A stretch of 33,386 nt of DNA from Gemmatimonadota bacterium (GTDB taxonomy: Bacteria > Gemmatimonadota > Gemmatimonadetes > Longimicrobiales > Gaopeijiaceae), in assembly GCA_009692205.1 (NCBI GenBank), contig SHZR01000027.1, forward strand, positions 1-33,386, written 5' to 3'. Under the pieces are notes generated by a model. That model searched no databases and was not told where the DNA came from. It was given only the letters and a program-made list of their open reading frames with translations. Positions 21,991 to 30,591 of the stretch are shown here, in pieces. A program made the translations under genes and the position numbers. Numbering within the stretch: position 1 is the first letter of the stretch; every line of letters starts with the position of its first letter.

Positions 21991-23319
21991 ATGAAGATCG
22001 CAGTCATCGGAACTGGATACGTGGGTCTCGTCGCGGGAGCGTGCCTGTCCGAGACCGGTAACGACGTCGTCTGCGCGGACATCGATTCGGGCAAGGTGGC
22101 TCGCCTCAACAATGGGGAGGTGCCCATCTACGAGCCGGGTCTCGAGCCCCTGATCGAGCGCAACCTCGCCGCGGGGCGCCTGCACTTCACGACCGACGTG
22201 CCGGCCGCGGTGCGCGCTTCGGACGTCATCTTCATCGCGGTGGGGACGCCGCCGGACGAAGACGGCTCGGCCGACCTCAGACACGTGCTGGCCGTGGCCA
22301 AGACGATCGGGAACTCGATGAACGGCGAGAAGATCGTCATCACGAAGAGCACCGTCCCGGTCGGCACCGCCAAGCTCGTGCGCGAGGCCATCGAGAAGGA
22401 GACAGAGCACCCGGTCCACGTCTGCTCCAATCCGGAGTTCCTGAAGGAGGGCGCGGCGGTCGACGACTTCATGAAGCCGGATCGCGTGGTGCTCGGCGTC
22501 GACTCCGAGTACGCTGGGGAAGTCCTCAAGGACCTCTACGCACCCTTCGTGCGCACCGGCCATTCGATCATGATCATGGACGTGCCTTCTGCCGAGATCA
22601 CGAAGTACGCGGCCAACTCGATGCTCGCGACGCGGATCAGCTTCATGAACGCGATCGCCCGCCTATGTGAGAGCACGGGCGCGGACATCGACTCGGTTCG
22701 CATGGGCGTGGGGTCGGACAGCCGGATCGGGCAGAGCTTCCTCTTCCCGGGGATCGGCTACGGGGGTTCCTGTTTTCCGAAAGATGTGCAGGCCCTCGTC
22801 AAGACGATGACGGACCTCGGCATCGACGCCTCGATCCTCCAGGCGGTCGATAGAGTGAACGCGGACCAGAAGCGCACGCTCCTCGAGCGCCTGACGAGTC
22901 GGCTGGGCAAGCTGGCCGGCCGCCGGATCGCCGTGTGGGGCCTAGCCTTCAAGCCCAACACCGACGACATGCGGGAGGCGCCGAGCATCGTCACGATCGA
23001 GGGGCTGCTCGAGCAGGGTGCTCAGGTCGTGGCTCACGACCCCGTGGCGATGGACGAAGCGCGCCGCCATTTCGGCACCCGCATCACGTACGCGGCCACG
23101 AACTACGACGCGCTCGACGGGGCCGATGGGCTCCTCATCCACACCGAGTGGCTTCCGTACCGCAACCCCGACTTCGCCCGCATGAAAGCCACGATGGCCG
23201 CCGCGCTGATCTTCGACGGGCGCAACCTCTACGATCCGGCCGACGTCGCGCGCCAGGGCTTCGAGTACCACAGCATCGGGAAGCCGATCGCCTATCCCAC
23301 CCCGGCGCCCGGACGCTGA
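21991..23319 (+). CDS. ugd: UDP-glucose 6-dehydrogenase
   Basis: The enzyme oxidises UDP-glucose twice to UDP-glucuronate with NAD. The Rossmann signature [21 protein letters not shown] opens the protein, followed by [31 protein letters not shown] and STVPVGTA. The catalytic cysteine is in [14 protein letters not shown] (C261 from this start). The C-terminal UDP-binding domain contains [18 protein letters not shown] and ends [11 protein letters not shown]. The start is ATG 21991 because relatives begin MKIAVIG; ATG 21976 in the same frame would add five residues. Neither has a clear ribosome binding site. The next gene, starting 2 bases after the stop, uses its product. Confidence 0.96.
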   Translation: MKIAVIGTGYVGLVAGACLSETGNDVVCADIDSGKVARLNNGEVPIYEPGLEPLIERNLAAGRLHFTTDVPAAVRASDVIFIAVGTPPDEDGSADLRHVLAVAKTIGNSMNGEKIVITKSTVPVGTAKLVREAIEKETEHPVHVCSNPEFLKEGAAVDDFMKPDRVVLGVDSEYAGEVLKDLYAPFVRTGHSIMIMDVPSAEITKYAANSMLATRISFMNAIARLCESTGADIDSVRMGVGSDSRIGQSFLFPGIGYGGSCFPKDVQALVKTMTDLGIDASILQAVDRVNADQKRTLLERLTSRLGKLAGRRIAVWGLAFKPNTDDMREAPSIVTIEGLLEQGAQVVAHDPVAMDEARRHFGTRITYAATNYDALDGADGLLIHTEWLPYRNPDFARMKATMAAALIFDGRNLYDPADVARQGFEYHSIGKPIAYPTPAPGR

Positions 23320-23320
23320 T

Positions 23321-24280
23321 GTGCGCATCCTGCTGACCGGAGCCGCGGGCTTCCTGGGGTCCCACCTGGCCGAGCGTTTCCTCCGCGACGGCCACGAGGT
23401 CATTGGGCTCGACAACTTCGTCACGGGATCCCGGGAGAACGCGAGCCTCCTCTCCAAGCACCCGGGCTTCCGTCTGATCGAGCACGACATCTCCAAGTCG
23501 TGCTACTTCGACGATCCCATCGACGGTGTCCTTCACTTCGCCTCACCGGCGAGCCCCGTCGACTACCTCGAGCTACCCATCCAGACCCTCAAGGTGGGCA
23601 GCCTTGGGACGCACAACGCGCTCGGCATCGCGCTCGCCAAGAACGCTCGGTTCCTGCTGGCGTCCACGTCCGAGGTCTACGGCGACCCGCTCGTGCACCC
23701 GCAGCCCGAGACGTACTGGGGCAACGTGAACACCGTGGGCTTCAGGGGCGTGTACGACGAGGCGAAGCGCTTCGCCGAGGCGATGACGATGGCGTACCAC
23801 CGCCACCACGCGGTCGACACGCGCATCGTGCGGATCTTCAACACCTACGGCCCCCGGATGCGCCCCGGCGATGGGCGCGTGGTCTCGAACTTCATCGTCC
23901 AGGCGCTGCGCGGCGATCCGCTCACGATCTACGGAGACGGGAGCCAAACGCGGTCGTTCTGCTACGTCGACGACGAGGTCGACGGGATTTATCGCCTCTT
24001 CCAGTCGAACCGAGTCGAGCCGACGAACATCGGCAACCCGAATGAGTTCACGATCCTAGAGCTCGCCGACGTCGTGCTCGAGGAGACGGGCAGCGGCGCG
24101 CCGATCGAGTCGCTGCCCCTTCCCGCTGACGACCCGAAGGTCCGGCGGCCGGACATCTCCATCGCGCGGTCGGTGCTGGGTTGGGATCCGCGCGTCGATC
24201 TCCGTGAGGGCATTCGTCGCACGATCCCGTACTTCCGGGAGGCACTCGGCCGCAGCAACGCGAAGGCGCGCACGCTCTAG
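23321..24280 (+). CDS. uxs: UDP-glucuronate decarboxylase (UDP-xylose synthase)
   Basis: This 319-residue member of the extended short-chain dehydrogenase family converts UDP-glucuronate to UDP-xylose with bound NAD. It has the nucleotide-binding [13 protein letters not shown] and [16 protein letters not shown]. The UXS-type [43 protein letters not shown] region (read in parts) follows, then [10 protein letters not shown], the catalytic Tyr-Lys pair in YDEAKRFAE (Y145, K149), and [35 protein letters not shown] closes the substrate site. The SPASP/PIQTLK signature distinguishes UXS from generic epimerases. GTG 23321 starts 2 bases after the ugd stop, so ugd-uxs form one unit supplying UDP-glucuronate and UDP-xylose. 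Confidence 0.93.
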   Translation: MRILLTGAAGFLGSHLAERFLRDGHEVIGLDNFVTGSRENASLLSKHPGFRLIEHDISKSCYFDDPIDGVLHFASPASPVDYLELPIQTLKVGSLGTHNALGIALAKNARFLLASTSEVYGDPLVHPQPETYWGNVNTVGFRGVYDEAKRFAEAMTMAYHRHHAVDTRIVRIFNTYGPRMRPGDGRVVSNFIVQALRGDPLTIYGDGSQTRSFCYVDDEVDGIYRLFQSNRVEPTNIGNPNEFTILELADVVLEETGSGAPIESLPLPADDPKVRRPDISIARSVLGWDPRVDLREGIRRTIPYFREALGRSNAKARTL

Positions 24281-24566
24281 GGAAGCTCTGCACGGGTATG
24301 GTGCCCCGCGCGCAGGGGGCTCGCGAGACCAGGAGTGACGACCGGGCACCCACGCCCTTCGGGCGCGGGTGCCCCCCGTCGTTGGATCTCCTCGACGTAG
24401 CTGCGGCTATGCCTTCGTCACTCCGCCTAGGATATGGGGCCGTGGCACTCGCAACGCGGGGCGCCACACTCGTGCAGAGCATCCATAGCGCAGGATCCCT
24501 TCGACGCCCGGTCTCCCAGGCGACCGAACCCTTTACCGCCGCTCGCGCACCCACCAACCTTCCGAC
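24281..24566 (+). other. Gene-free stretch with nested inverted repeats
   Basis: No credible gene is seen in these 286 bases. An inner hairpin at 24344-24374 has arms of 14 bases with one mismatch (GGGCACCCACGCCC and GGGCGCGGGTGCCC) around a TTC loop. It is bracketed by a perfect 10-base inverted repeat, GGAGTGACGA (24332-24341) and TCGTCACTCC (24415-24424). A small TAGC/GCTA stem lies between. No T-run follows the inner hairpin. It may terminate uvrB-ugd-uxs by another mechanism, or be a dispersed palindromic repeat. The last 140 or so bases must hold the promoter of the TPR gene, but I cannot place it. Confidence 0.55.
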
Positions 24567-25313
24567 ATGCCGACGGACCAGAAGCACGCGCGTATGATCG
24601 TGGCCCAGGGCGTCAGCGCCTGGGACCGGGACGACTTCGAGTCGGCCCTCCAGACGTTCGTCGGCGTGCTTGCGGAGCATCCGTACTTCGCCGACGTCCA
24701 CAACAAGGCGGGCCTTTGCCTGGCGATGCTCGGACGGCTGGAGGAGGCGCTCGTGCACTTCGAGGCCGCCGTGACGCGGAACCCCGCCTACGCGGAGGCG
24801 CACCTCAACCGCGGGCTCGTGCTCAAGGACCTCGGGCGAGGGGACGAGGCGGCCGAAGCGTTCGTCCGCGTCAACGAGCTCCACGGTCGGGACACACCGG
24901 TCTTCCCGGCGGATGTAGGCAACCGGATCGCGGTGACGCACGCCCAACTGGGTGATCTCTACCTCGTCGCGAACCATCCCGAGCTCGCGTTCAAGGAGTA
25001 TCAAGCCGCGCTCGAGATCCGCCCCCGTTTCATGGATGTGCGCAGCAAGTTTGCCGAGACCCTGATCGAGCTCGGAGACCTGGCGCGTGCCAAGGACGAA
25101 CTCACCCTGATCCTGGAGTCGAGGCCCTCCTTCGTCGGTGCGCGCATTCGTCTCGGCGTCGTGCTCCACAGGATGGGGGAGGACGCGAAAGCCGTGAAGC
25201 AGTGGGAGCAGTGCCTGGAGGACGAGCCGACCGACATGCGCGCGCGCGCGTACCTTGCGGCGGTCGCGGCGCGTGTCGAGCCGCCCGCGAAAGGCGGAGG
25301 CGAGTCCCGTTGA
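24567..25313 (+). CDS. TPR-repeat protein, cytoplasmic
   Basis: This 248-residue protein is made almost entirely of tetratricopeptide repeats, about six: ALQTFVGVLAEHPYFADVHN, KAGLCLAMLGRLEEALVHFE, LNRGLVLKDLGRGDEAAEAF, LGDLYLVANHPELAFKEYQ, FAETLIELGDLARAKDEL and LGVVLHRMGEDAKAVKQWEQ. There is no signal peptide or membrane segment. TPR arrays are protein-interaction scaffolds, and the sequence does not name the partner. It precedes two further repeat proteins that are lipoproteins, one of them BamD, so a role in envelope assembly is plausible. The start ATG 24567 has no clear ribosome binding site, and ATG 24594 is an alternative. Confidence 0.85.
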   Translation: MPTDQKHARMIVAQGVSAWDRDDFESALQTFVGVLAEHPYFADVHNKAGLCLAMLGRLEEALVHFEAAVTRNPAYAEAHLNRGLVLKDLGRGDEAAEAFVRVNELHGRDTPVFPADVGNRIAVTHAQLGDLYLVANHPELAFKEYQAALEIRPRFMDVRSKFAETLIELGDLARAKDELTLILESRPSFVGARIRLGVVLHRMGEDAKAVKQWEQCLEDEPTDMRARAYLAAVAARVEPPAKGGGESR

Positions 25314-25362
25314 CCCGATCGGGCAGCGGGCGGCCCAGTCCTTGCTAGGGTATCCAGGGATC

Positions 25363-26304
25363 ATGAGCCGCTCGATTCCTCGCTCCGCCGTCCTCCTCGC
25401 GGCAGCCCTGCTCGGGTGCTCTCCGCGAGGCTCGGAGGAGAATGCCGTCCGCCGCGGGGACGAGGCGTTCGCGCAGGGCGACTTCGACGAGGCGCTCGCC
25501 GAGTACAGGCTGGCGGTCCGTCAGGGCGCCGACGATCCGGCCATCGCGGCGCGGGTCGCCCATACGTACGCGATGATGAGCCGTGTCGACGACGCGGGCT
25601 CATACTACCGGGACGCCGCGGCGCGGGACCCCAGCCTCGCGGACCAGGCGGTGTCGGACCTCATGCGTCTGGCGCGCGAAGCGCACGCGGCGGGCGATCG
25701 CTTCGCGATGGCGACCGCCGTCGAGACCGCGCTCGAGTTGCGGCCGGGCGTGGGCGTGGGCGACATGATGCTCGAGCTCGCGCGTCACTATTTCACGAAC
25801 GGCGAGTACGGTCGCGCCCTGCCGTTCTATCAGATCGCCATGGCGGAGGCGACCGACTCGGTTCCCGAGATCGTGTTCGAGGTCGGGCAGGCGCACGAGG
25901 AGATCGGCGACTGCGAGCACGCCCTGGTCTTCTTCGAGCAGTTCCGGGCCATGGTTCGACCCTGGGAGCGCGGCGAGGTCGACTGGTACATCGGAACGTG
26001 TGCGTTCAACATCGCACGGGAACTGCGGACCCGGACGCTCGACCCGGAGCAGCTGAACCGGCCCCTGGAGTTGATCAACCGAACCGTCGAAGTGGGCGAG
26101 CCCCGCAACATCCAGGCCCAGGCCTGGTTCGAGAAGGGCGAGATCCTGGCGGAACTCGGGCAGTGCGAGGCAGCCATGGAGGCCTACGCCCAGGTGCGCT
26201 ACGCCGACCAGGCGGGGTCGCTCGTGGATCGAGCCCAGTCGCGGTTCGACGAGATCCGATTCGGGACGGGGCTCGAGCACCTGCGGGACGGCCGGTGCCG
26301 CTAG
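25363..26304 (+). CDS. TPR-containing lipoprotein
   Basis: This 313-residue protein has a lipoprotein signal: MSRSIPRSAVLLAAALLGC with lipobox LLGC, so the mature protein would be lipidated at that Cys. TPR-like helices follow: NAVRRGDEAFAQGDFDEALAEYRLAVRQ, HTYAMMSRVDDAGSYYRDAA, ELARHYFTNGEYGRALPFYQIAM, VGQAHEEIGDCEHALVFFEQF and WFEKGEILAELGQCEAAMEAYAQ. ATG 25363 was chosen because it starts the signal peptide and has AGGGA just ahead; the open frame upstream overlaps the previous gene. Its place directly before bamD suggests an envelope function, but no specific role can be read. Confidence 0.85.
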   Translation: MSRSIPRSAVLLAAALLGCSPRGSEENAVRRGDEAFAQGDFDEALAEYRLAVRQGADDPAIAARVAHTYAMMSRVDDAGSYYRDAAARDPSLADQAVSDLMRLAREAHAAGDRFAMATAVETALELRPGVGVGDMMLELARHYFTNGEYGRALPFYQIAMAEATDSVPEIVFEVGQAHEEIGDCEHALVFFEQFRAMVRPWERGEVDWYIGTCAFNIARELRTRTLDPEQLNRPLELINRTVEVGEPRNIQAQAWFEKGEILAELGQCEAAMEAYAQVRYADQAGSLVDRAQSRFDEIRFGTGLEHLRDGRCR

Positions 26305-26351
26305 GGACATCCCCGAACGAACTCGGGGCCGGAGTCAGTGTATCCACGCCG

Positions 26352-27101
26352 ATGCAGAAGATGCCCTCGAGACGAGCCGCCTGGCTCGCGACCCTCGCGC
26401 TGCCGCTGATCGCCTGCGGTGGCGGTGACCCCTACCAGGGTCTGACTGCCGACGACCTCTACCGCATGGCCGAGAACGAGCTCGCCGAAGGCGATCAAGA
26501 GAACGCCGTGGAGGCACTCGAGCGCCTGCACGTGTCGTTCGGTGACTGGCCACGCCTTCCGGAGGCGGGCCTGCTCTTGGCACGGGCGCATTATGAGAAC
26601 GATGACTACCTGACCGCCCGTGCCGAGTATCGGCGCTTCTTGGACCGGTTCGCGGCCCACCCGGGTGCGCCGGATGCGGCGGCGGGGGAGTGCAGGTCGC
26701 TCGCGGCGCTCGCTCCCGCTTCGCAGCGGGATCAGGGCTTTACGGAAGAGGCCCTGACGGTGTGCGGCAACGTCGTGCTCGACTATGCGCGCACCTCGCA
26801 GGCCGAGGAAGCGGAGGCGTTGCGGGCGAACCTCCGTCGCACGATGGCGGAGAAGGAGTACCTCAACGCCGATCATTACTTCCGGCGCCGGCAATACGAC
26901 TCCGCCATCATCTACTACCAGTTCGTGGTCGACCTGTATCCGGAAACCGACCTCGCCCCGCAGGCGCTCCTCGGAGTGTATCTCTCCAATCAGGCCATTG
27001 GGTACGACGACCTGGCCGAGGAAGCTCGGACGCGGCTGTTGCAGGAGTATCCGGACTCTCCGCAGGCCGTCGAGATCAGGACGGTGGGAAGCGCCTCCTG
27101 A
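26352..27101 (+). CDS. bamD: Outer membrane protein assembly factor BamD (lipoprotein)
   Basis: This 249-residue lipoprotein is of the BamD/YfiO family, an essential part of the beta-barrel assembly machine. The signal peptide RRAAWLATLALPLIACGG has lipobox LIAC. The TPR body matches BamD order: LTADDLYRMAENELAEGDQENAVEALERLHVSF, LPEAGLLLARAHYENDDYLTARAEYRRFLDRF and EKEYLNADHYFRRRQYDSAIIYYQFVVDLYPET, ending ARTRLLQEYPDSPQA. The length matches the roughly 245 residues of the E. coli protein. ATG 26352 precedes the signal peptide, ATG 26361 is an alternative, and a long upstream frame overlapping the previous lipoprotein is not coding. Its TGA overlaps a CTG that probably starts nadD. Confidence 0.85.
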   Translation: MQKMPSRRAAWLATLALPLIACGGGDPYQGLTADDLYRMAENELAEGDQENAVEALERLHVSFGDWPRLPEAGLLLARAHYENDDYLTARAEYRRFLDRFAAHPGAPDAAAGECRSLAALAPASQRDQGFTEEALTVCGNVVLDYARTSQAEEAEALRANLRRTMAEKEYLNADHYFRRRQYDSAIIYYQFVVDLYPETDLAPQALLGVYLSNQAIGYDDLAEEARTRLLQEYPDSPQAVEIRTVGSAS

Positions 27102-27709
27102 CCCAACCGAGGGGGCGCGCGCGCATCGGCCTCTTCGGAGGCACGTTCGACCCCCCGCACATCGGCCACGTCACGGTGGCCACGGATGTGGCCGATGCGC
27201 TCGACCTCGAGCGCGTGCTCTGGATTCCCGCCGGCGAGCCGCCCCACAAGCGTGACGTCCCGCTGACTCCTCCGGAGATCCGCCTCGCGATGGTGCGCGC
27301 GGCGGCGGCCGGCGACCCCCGCTTCGAGGTGGCGACTCTGGAGCTGGAGCGTCCGGGGCCCTCGTACATGGTCGACACGGTACAGGAGTTCCGACGCGCG
27401 CTCCCCCAATCAGACCTGTTCCTCATCGTGGGCGCAGACGAGTTCCGCGCGTTCGGCGCGTGGCACGACCCGGACCAGATCGTGCGGCATGTCCGCCTCG
27501 CGGTCATGGACCGGGAGGGCGAGTCCGCCGCCGCCCTCGCAAACGAGGTTCCCGGCGGCCGTGATGCGGTGTTCGTCCCCGTCCGGCGCGTCGATGAGTC
27601 CTCGACGGACCTCCGCTCGCGGCGCCGCCGGGGCGAGGACGTGCGTCAGTCTGTGCCGGCGGGCGTGTGGACGATCATCGAGCGCGAGCGGCTATATGGC
27701 GAGCCATGA
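27098..27709 (+). CDS. nadD: Nicotinate-nucleotide adenylyltransferase NadD, apparent CTG start
   Basis: NadD adenylates nicotinate mononucleotide in NAD synthesis. The conserved opening IGLFGGTFDPPHIGHVTVA holds the nucleotidyltransferase GxFDPxHxGH motif. PAGEPPHK, SYMVDTVQEFR, FLIVGADEFRAFGAWHDPDQI and the closing SSTDLRSRRRRGEDVRQSVP (ISSTxxR type) complete the family. No ATG, GTG or TTG lies in frame within a plausible distance upstream of the GGTF motif. The only start that fits is CTG 27098, which overlaps the bamD TGA by 4 bases, the pattern seen at many junctions here, with GGTGGGA about 10 bases upstream. From it the protein is 203 residues, normal for NadD. The function is certain; the start is inferred. 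Confidence 0.92.
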   Translation: MTQPRGRARIGLFGGTFDPPHIGHVTVATDVADALDLERVLWIPAGEPPHKRDVPLTPPEIRLAMVRAAAAGDPRFEVATLELERPGPSYMVDTVQEFRRALPQSDLFLIVGADEFRAFGAWHDPDQIVRHVRLAVMDREGESAAALANEVPGGRDAVFVPVRRVDESSTDLRSRRRRGEDVRQSVPAGVWTIIERERLYGEP

Positions 27710-27722
27710 CGGAGCGTAGCCC

Positions 27723-28187
27723 GTGAGGTTGAGCGAGGAGGACCTTCGTCGCTGGGGGCATCGCATCGGCGAGATGCTCACGCCGCCTGCCGTGCTCGCG
27801 CTCTCGGGACCACTCGGCGCGGGCAAGTCGGTGCTCGCGCGCGCGATCGGAGCCGGGGCGGGGGTGAGGGAGGCCATGCCCTCCCCAACGTACACCCTCG
27901 TGCAGCGGTACGGCGCGAGTTCGGGGCGAGAAGTGGTTCACCTCGACCTCTACCGAATCGATGCGCCAGATGAGATCTGGGAACTCGGTTGGGCGCAGCT
28001 CCCGGGCGAGTGTGACCTCGTGCTCGTCGAATGGCCCGAAAGAGCCGGCGAGCTGTTGCCCCACGATCACTGGCGGATCGAGCTCGCCACACCCCTGGGT
28101 CAGCCGCGTCTCCGCGACGTGAAGGTCGTCCGCGTCGGGACGCCGCACGAGCTGGCGCCCTTTCCGATGTCCTCCGCGGGCGCGTGA
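27723..28187 (+). CDS. tsaE: tRNA threonylcarbamoyladenosine biosynthesis ATPase TsaE
   Basis: TsaE is the P-loop ATPase that works with TsaB and TsaD to install t6A37 on ANN-decoding tRNAs. The 154-residue protein has Walker A GPLGAGKSVLARAIG, the switch-like SPTYTLVQRY, the HLDLYRID Walker B region and EWPERAGELLP, all standard for the family. The start is GTG 27723, with GGAG about 9 bases upstream. It is followed 28 bases later by tsaB, a very common pairing. Its length is typical and no key residue is missing. Confidence 0.95.
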   Translation: MRLSEEDLRRWGHRIGEMLTPPAVLALSGPLGAGKSVLARAIGAGAGVREAMPSPTYTLVQRYGASSGREVVHLDLYRIDAPDEIWELGWAQLPGECDLVLVEWPERAGELLPHDHWRIELATPLGQPRLRDVKVVRVGTPHELAPFPMSSAGA

Positions 28188-28215
28188 CGCGGCCGCCGCG
28201 GAGGGGGATCGTCTG

Positions 28216-28896
28216 ATGGCGGAGGTCCCCTACCTGGCGTTCGACACCTCGGGGGCGGTGGGCTCCGTGGCCGTGGGCGTGGGGTCGCGTGTTCTGGCGA
28301 ATCGGTCGCTCGAAGAGCGTCACGAGCATGCCGCCCGGCTGGTGCCGGCGATCGACCGGGCCCTCGCCGACTGCGGCATCGACCGCTCGGAGTTGGGCGG
28401 CATCGTGGTGGGGGAAGGGCCGGGGTCGTTCACGGGGGTCCGCGTGGCCGCAGCCACCGCGAAGGGGCTCGCGCATGCGCTCGACCTGCCCCTGTGGGCG
28501 TTCCCGAGCCTCGCCGCCGCGGCGCTTGCCGAGGACGTCGGTCCGATTCGGTACGCGCTCTTCGACGCGCGGAGTGATCGCGTCTACGGTGCGTGCTACG
28601 GAGTCGGCAGCTCCGCCGTCCAGGACTTGGTCGACCCCCACGGGGGCACGCTACGGGACACGCTGGGTGGGGACGTCCCGGGGGGCGCGGTGTTCGTCGG
28701 CGATGGCTCTCTTCGGCATCGTGCGGCCATCGTGGGAGCGGGGTTCGCGGTCGGCCCCGGGCCGTCGCGGACGCTCGCGGAGGGCCTACTGAGGCTGCTC
28801 GGGCTACGCGCCGGAGTCCCTCCGGTGGCGGATCTCGCAGCCTGGGAGCCGCGCTACGTGCGCGGCGCGAGCGCGGAGCGCGGATGGATCCCCTAG
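28216..28896 (+). CDS. tsaB: tRNA threonylcarbamoyladenosine biosynthesis protein TsaB
   Basis: TsaB is the inactive ASKHA-fold partner that forms the t6A complex with TsaD and TsaE. The 226-residue protein starts YLAFDTSGAVGSVAVGVG and contains HAARLVPAIDRALADCGIDRSELGGIVVGEGPGSFTGVRVAAATAKGLAHALDLPLWAFPSL (in parts), the family hallmark being GPGSFTGVR. ALFDARSDRVYGACY follows. ATG 28216 has a strong GGAGGGGG upstream. The last 13 bases overlap rimI, so the two are coupled. tsaD is not in the window. Confidence 0.95.
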   Translation: MAEVPYLAFDTSGAVGSVAVGVGSRVLANRSLEERHEHAARLVPAIDRALADCGIDRSELGGIVVGEGPGSFTGVRVAAATAKGLAHALDLPLWAFPSLAAAALAEDVGPIRYALFDARSDRVYGACYGVGSSAVQDLVDPHGGTLRDTLGGDVPGGAVFVGDGSLRHRAAIVGAGFAVGPGPSRTLAEGLLRLLGLRAGVPPVADLAAWEPRYVRGASAERGWIP

Positions 28897-29348
28897 CCGA
28901 TCGCTCCGCGGTCCAGGTCCGAACGATGCGGGCGGAGGATGTCGACGCCGTGGTCGACATCGAGACGGCAACGTTCAGCAGCCCGTGGCGGCGGGAGACG
29001 TTCGCGGAGTTGATTGGCCGGTCGACCCTCGAGATGCTCGTGGTGGAACACTCCGAGGAGGGAATCGTCGGGTACGCCGTTGTCTGGTGCATCCTCGACC
29101 AAGGGGAGCTTGCCAACCTCGCCATCGTCCCGCGCATGCGGAGCAAGGGACTCGGCAATCGCCTCATGGCCCGCGTGATCGAGGTCGCTCGGGAGCGTGG
29201 CGTCGAGACGCTGTTCCTGGAGGTGAGGGAGTCGAACGCGTATGCGCTCGAGCTCTATCGCCGCTTCGGCTTCTCGCAGGTGGGGCTGCGGCGCGGGTAC
29301 TACGATCACCCGAAGGAGGACGCCCGCATCCTGAAGGCGGAGCTGTGA
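28884..29348 (+). CDS. rimI: Ribosomal-protein-alanine N-acetyltransferase RimI
   Basis: This 154-residue GNAT-fold enzyme is of the RimI family, which acetylates the N-terminus of ribosomal protein S18. TMRAEDVDAVVDIETATFSSPW is the RimI opening, ELANLAIVPRMRSKGLGNRLM holds the acetyl-CoA loop (R-x-x-G-x-G), and FLEVRESNAYALELYRRFGFSQVGLRRGYYDHPKEDARIL is the classical RimI ending with its conserved Tyr. The start is ATG 28884, with GGAG seven bases upstream; an upstream open frame is an image of tsaB. The tsaE-tsaB-rimI order is common in bacteria. Confidence 0.94.
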   Translation: MDPLADRSAVQVRTMRAEDVDAVVDIETATFSSPWRRETFAELIGRSTLEMLVVEHSEEGIVGYAVVWCILDQGELANLAIVPRMRSKGLGNRLMARVIEVARERGVETLFLEVRESNAYALELYRRFGFSQVGLRRGYYDHPKEDARILKAEL

Positions 29349-29394
29349 CCCGGCCTGCCATCCCCGCGCCCATAGGCGGGAGCGATCCTCGGGC

Positions 29395-30096
29395 ATGCCC
29401 ACTTCATTCGAGCGCAGCGCACAGCCGCAGCGTGACCGTCCCCGCGAGCGGCTCCGATCGGTAGGGGCCGGCAACCTCTCGCTCGGCGAGCTTCTCGCCC
29501 TCATCGTCGGAAGCGGGAGCGGCAGCAGCCCGGCCGCCGTCGTCGGTGACCGGATTCTCGCCCTCGCCGAGGGATCGCTCTCCAGGTTGGCGGCCCTAGA
29601 CGTCTCCTTCCTCGAGGGGGTTCCCGGGGTCGGCGTGGCTACAGCCGCCAGGGTGCTGGCCGCCTTGGAGCTCGGCCGGCGGGCGGCGACCGCGGCGTCC
29701 GACGCGGGTGACTACATCCGCGGGCCTGCGGACGTCTTCGCGCGGATGGGGCCACGCCTCAGGGATGCGAGGCAAGAGGAATTCCACGCGCTGATGCTGA
29801 ACAGCCGTCACCGCGTGATCCGAGAGGTGCTCGTCACGCGCGGCCTGCTGGATTCCTCGCTCATCCACCCACGCGAGGTCTTTCGTCCCGCGGTGGGTGA
29901 GGGTGCGGCGGGCATCATCCTCGTGCACAACCACCCCTCGGGAGACCCGACGCCCTCGGCCGAGGATCGCGCGGTGACCAAGCAGCTTGCCGAGGCCGGT
30001 CGGGCCGTGGGAATTCCGGTGCTCGACCACGTGGTCGTGGGAGCGGGTGGGTATGCCTCGCTGGCCGACGAACTGGCTCGGGTCGGGCGGCTCTGA
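29395..30096 (+). CDS. radC: RadC/YicR family JAB/MPN-domain protein
   Basis: The 233-residue RadC-type protein carries an N-terminal helix-hairpin-helix part (PRERLRSVGAGNLSLGELLALIVGSG and LEGVPGVGVATAARVLAALELGRR) and a C-terminal JAB metalloprotease-like domain. The metal motif HNHPSGDPTPSAED is intact (H178, H180, D-containing tail), with the catalytic Glu region EEFHALMLNSRHRVI and the family-typical RGLLDSSLIHPREVFRPA. The old name implies DNA repair, but the role is unproven; JAB domains are peptidase folds. The start is ATG 29395. No strong terminator follows; the next element is a promoter 55 bases downstream. Confidence 0.94.
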   Translation: MPTSFERSAQPQRDRPRERLRSVGAGNLSLGELLALIVGSGSGSSPAAVVGDRILALAEGSLSRLAALDVSFLEGVPGVGVATAARVLAALELGRRAATAASDAGDYIRGPADVFARMGPRLRDARQEEFHALMLNSRHRVIREVLVTRGLLDSSLIHPREVFRPAVGEGAAGIILVHNHPSGDPTPSAEDRAVTKQLAEAGRAVGIPVLDHVVVGAGGYASLADELARVGRL

Positions 30097-30151
30097 GGGA
30101 CCCCGCCGCGCGGCTACCTGGAAACATATGGCGTCAATTTCAAAAAATGCG

Positions 30152-30181
30152 TTGACCCGGCGCGGGGGCGGCTCCTATCTT
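30152..30181 (+). promoter_or_regulatory. Strong sigma70-type promoter with AT-rich upstream tract
   Basis: TTGACC (30152-30157) and TATCTT (30176-30181) are 18 bases apart. The sequence just upstream (30131-30150) is unusually A/T-rich, like an UP element. Transcription would begin near 30188. The downstream small gene has an AAGGAG ribosome binding site at 30224-30229, 5 bases before its ATG. Confidence 0.72.
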
Positions 30182-30234
30182 GGGTCTTCATTCACCGGGC
30201 GGAAAGCCCTGTCCCTATTGCCGAAGGAGCCCGC

Positions 30235-30542
30235 ATGGTTCGCTCGGCCGCGGCCATACTCGCCTTACTGATTCTTCCGGGTTTCGCCCTCGGGCAGCAA
30301 CCCGTGGGGACCCACACGGTGGTCGGCGACGACAGGCTGTGGGACCTCGCGGTGCGCTATTAAATGATGGCATCAAGCTCGGCGACGAGTTCGTGCTCTA
30401 TGGCTCCGCGGTCGGATCGCCCGAGGGCTCGCTGCAGGTGGTCGGCGTGACTCCGAGCATGGCGGCGGCGCGCATCACCTCCATGGTGGATGACGTCTTC
30501 CATCAGGGGGTCGTGGTGCGGCTGGCCCGAAAGATGCCCTGA
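30235..30542 (+). pseudogene. Internally deleted LysM-type secreted protein
   Basis: ATG 30235, with a strong AAGGAG, starts a clean signal peptide (MVRSAAAILALLILPGFALG) followed by GTHTVVGDDRLWDLAVRY, the first half of a LysM peptidoglycan-binding repeat (compare GTHTV..GDTLWDLA..Y). The frame then hits TAA at 30361-30363 after 42 codons. From about 30357 a different frame encodes NDGIKLGDEFVLYGS...LQVVGVTPSMAAARITSMV...VVVRLARKMP, ending TGA 30540-30542. That resembles the C-terminus of such LysM proteins. The middle of the gene is missing and the two ends are out of frame. Either the gene was broken by a deletion, or the assembly collapsed here. The promoter, ribosome binding site and terminator around it look intact. 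Confidence 0.65.
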
Positions 30543-30591
30543 TGCTGCCCGCGAGGATGAGCCGAGTCCTCGCCTCCGTGATCCTTCCCGA

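Noticed and set aside
25416-26351. Upstream extension of the bamD frame
   Set aside because: It reads the TPR lipoprotein gene in the wrong frame, and the bamD signal peptide begins at 26352.
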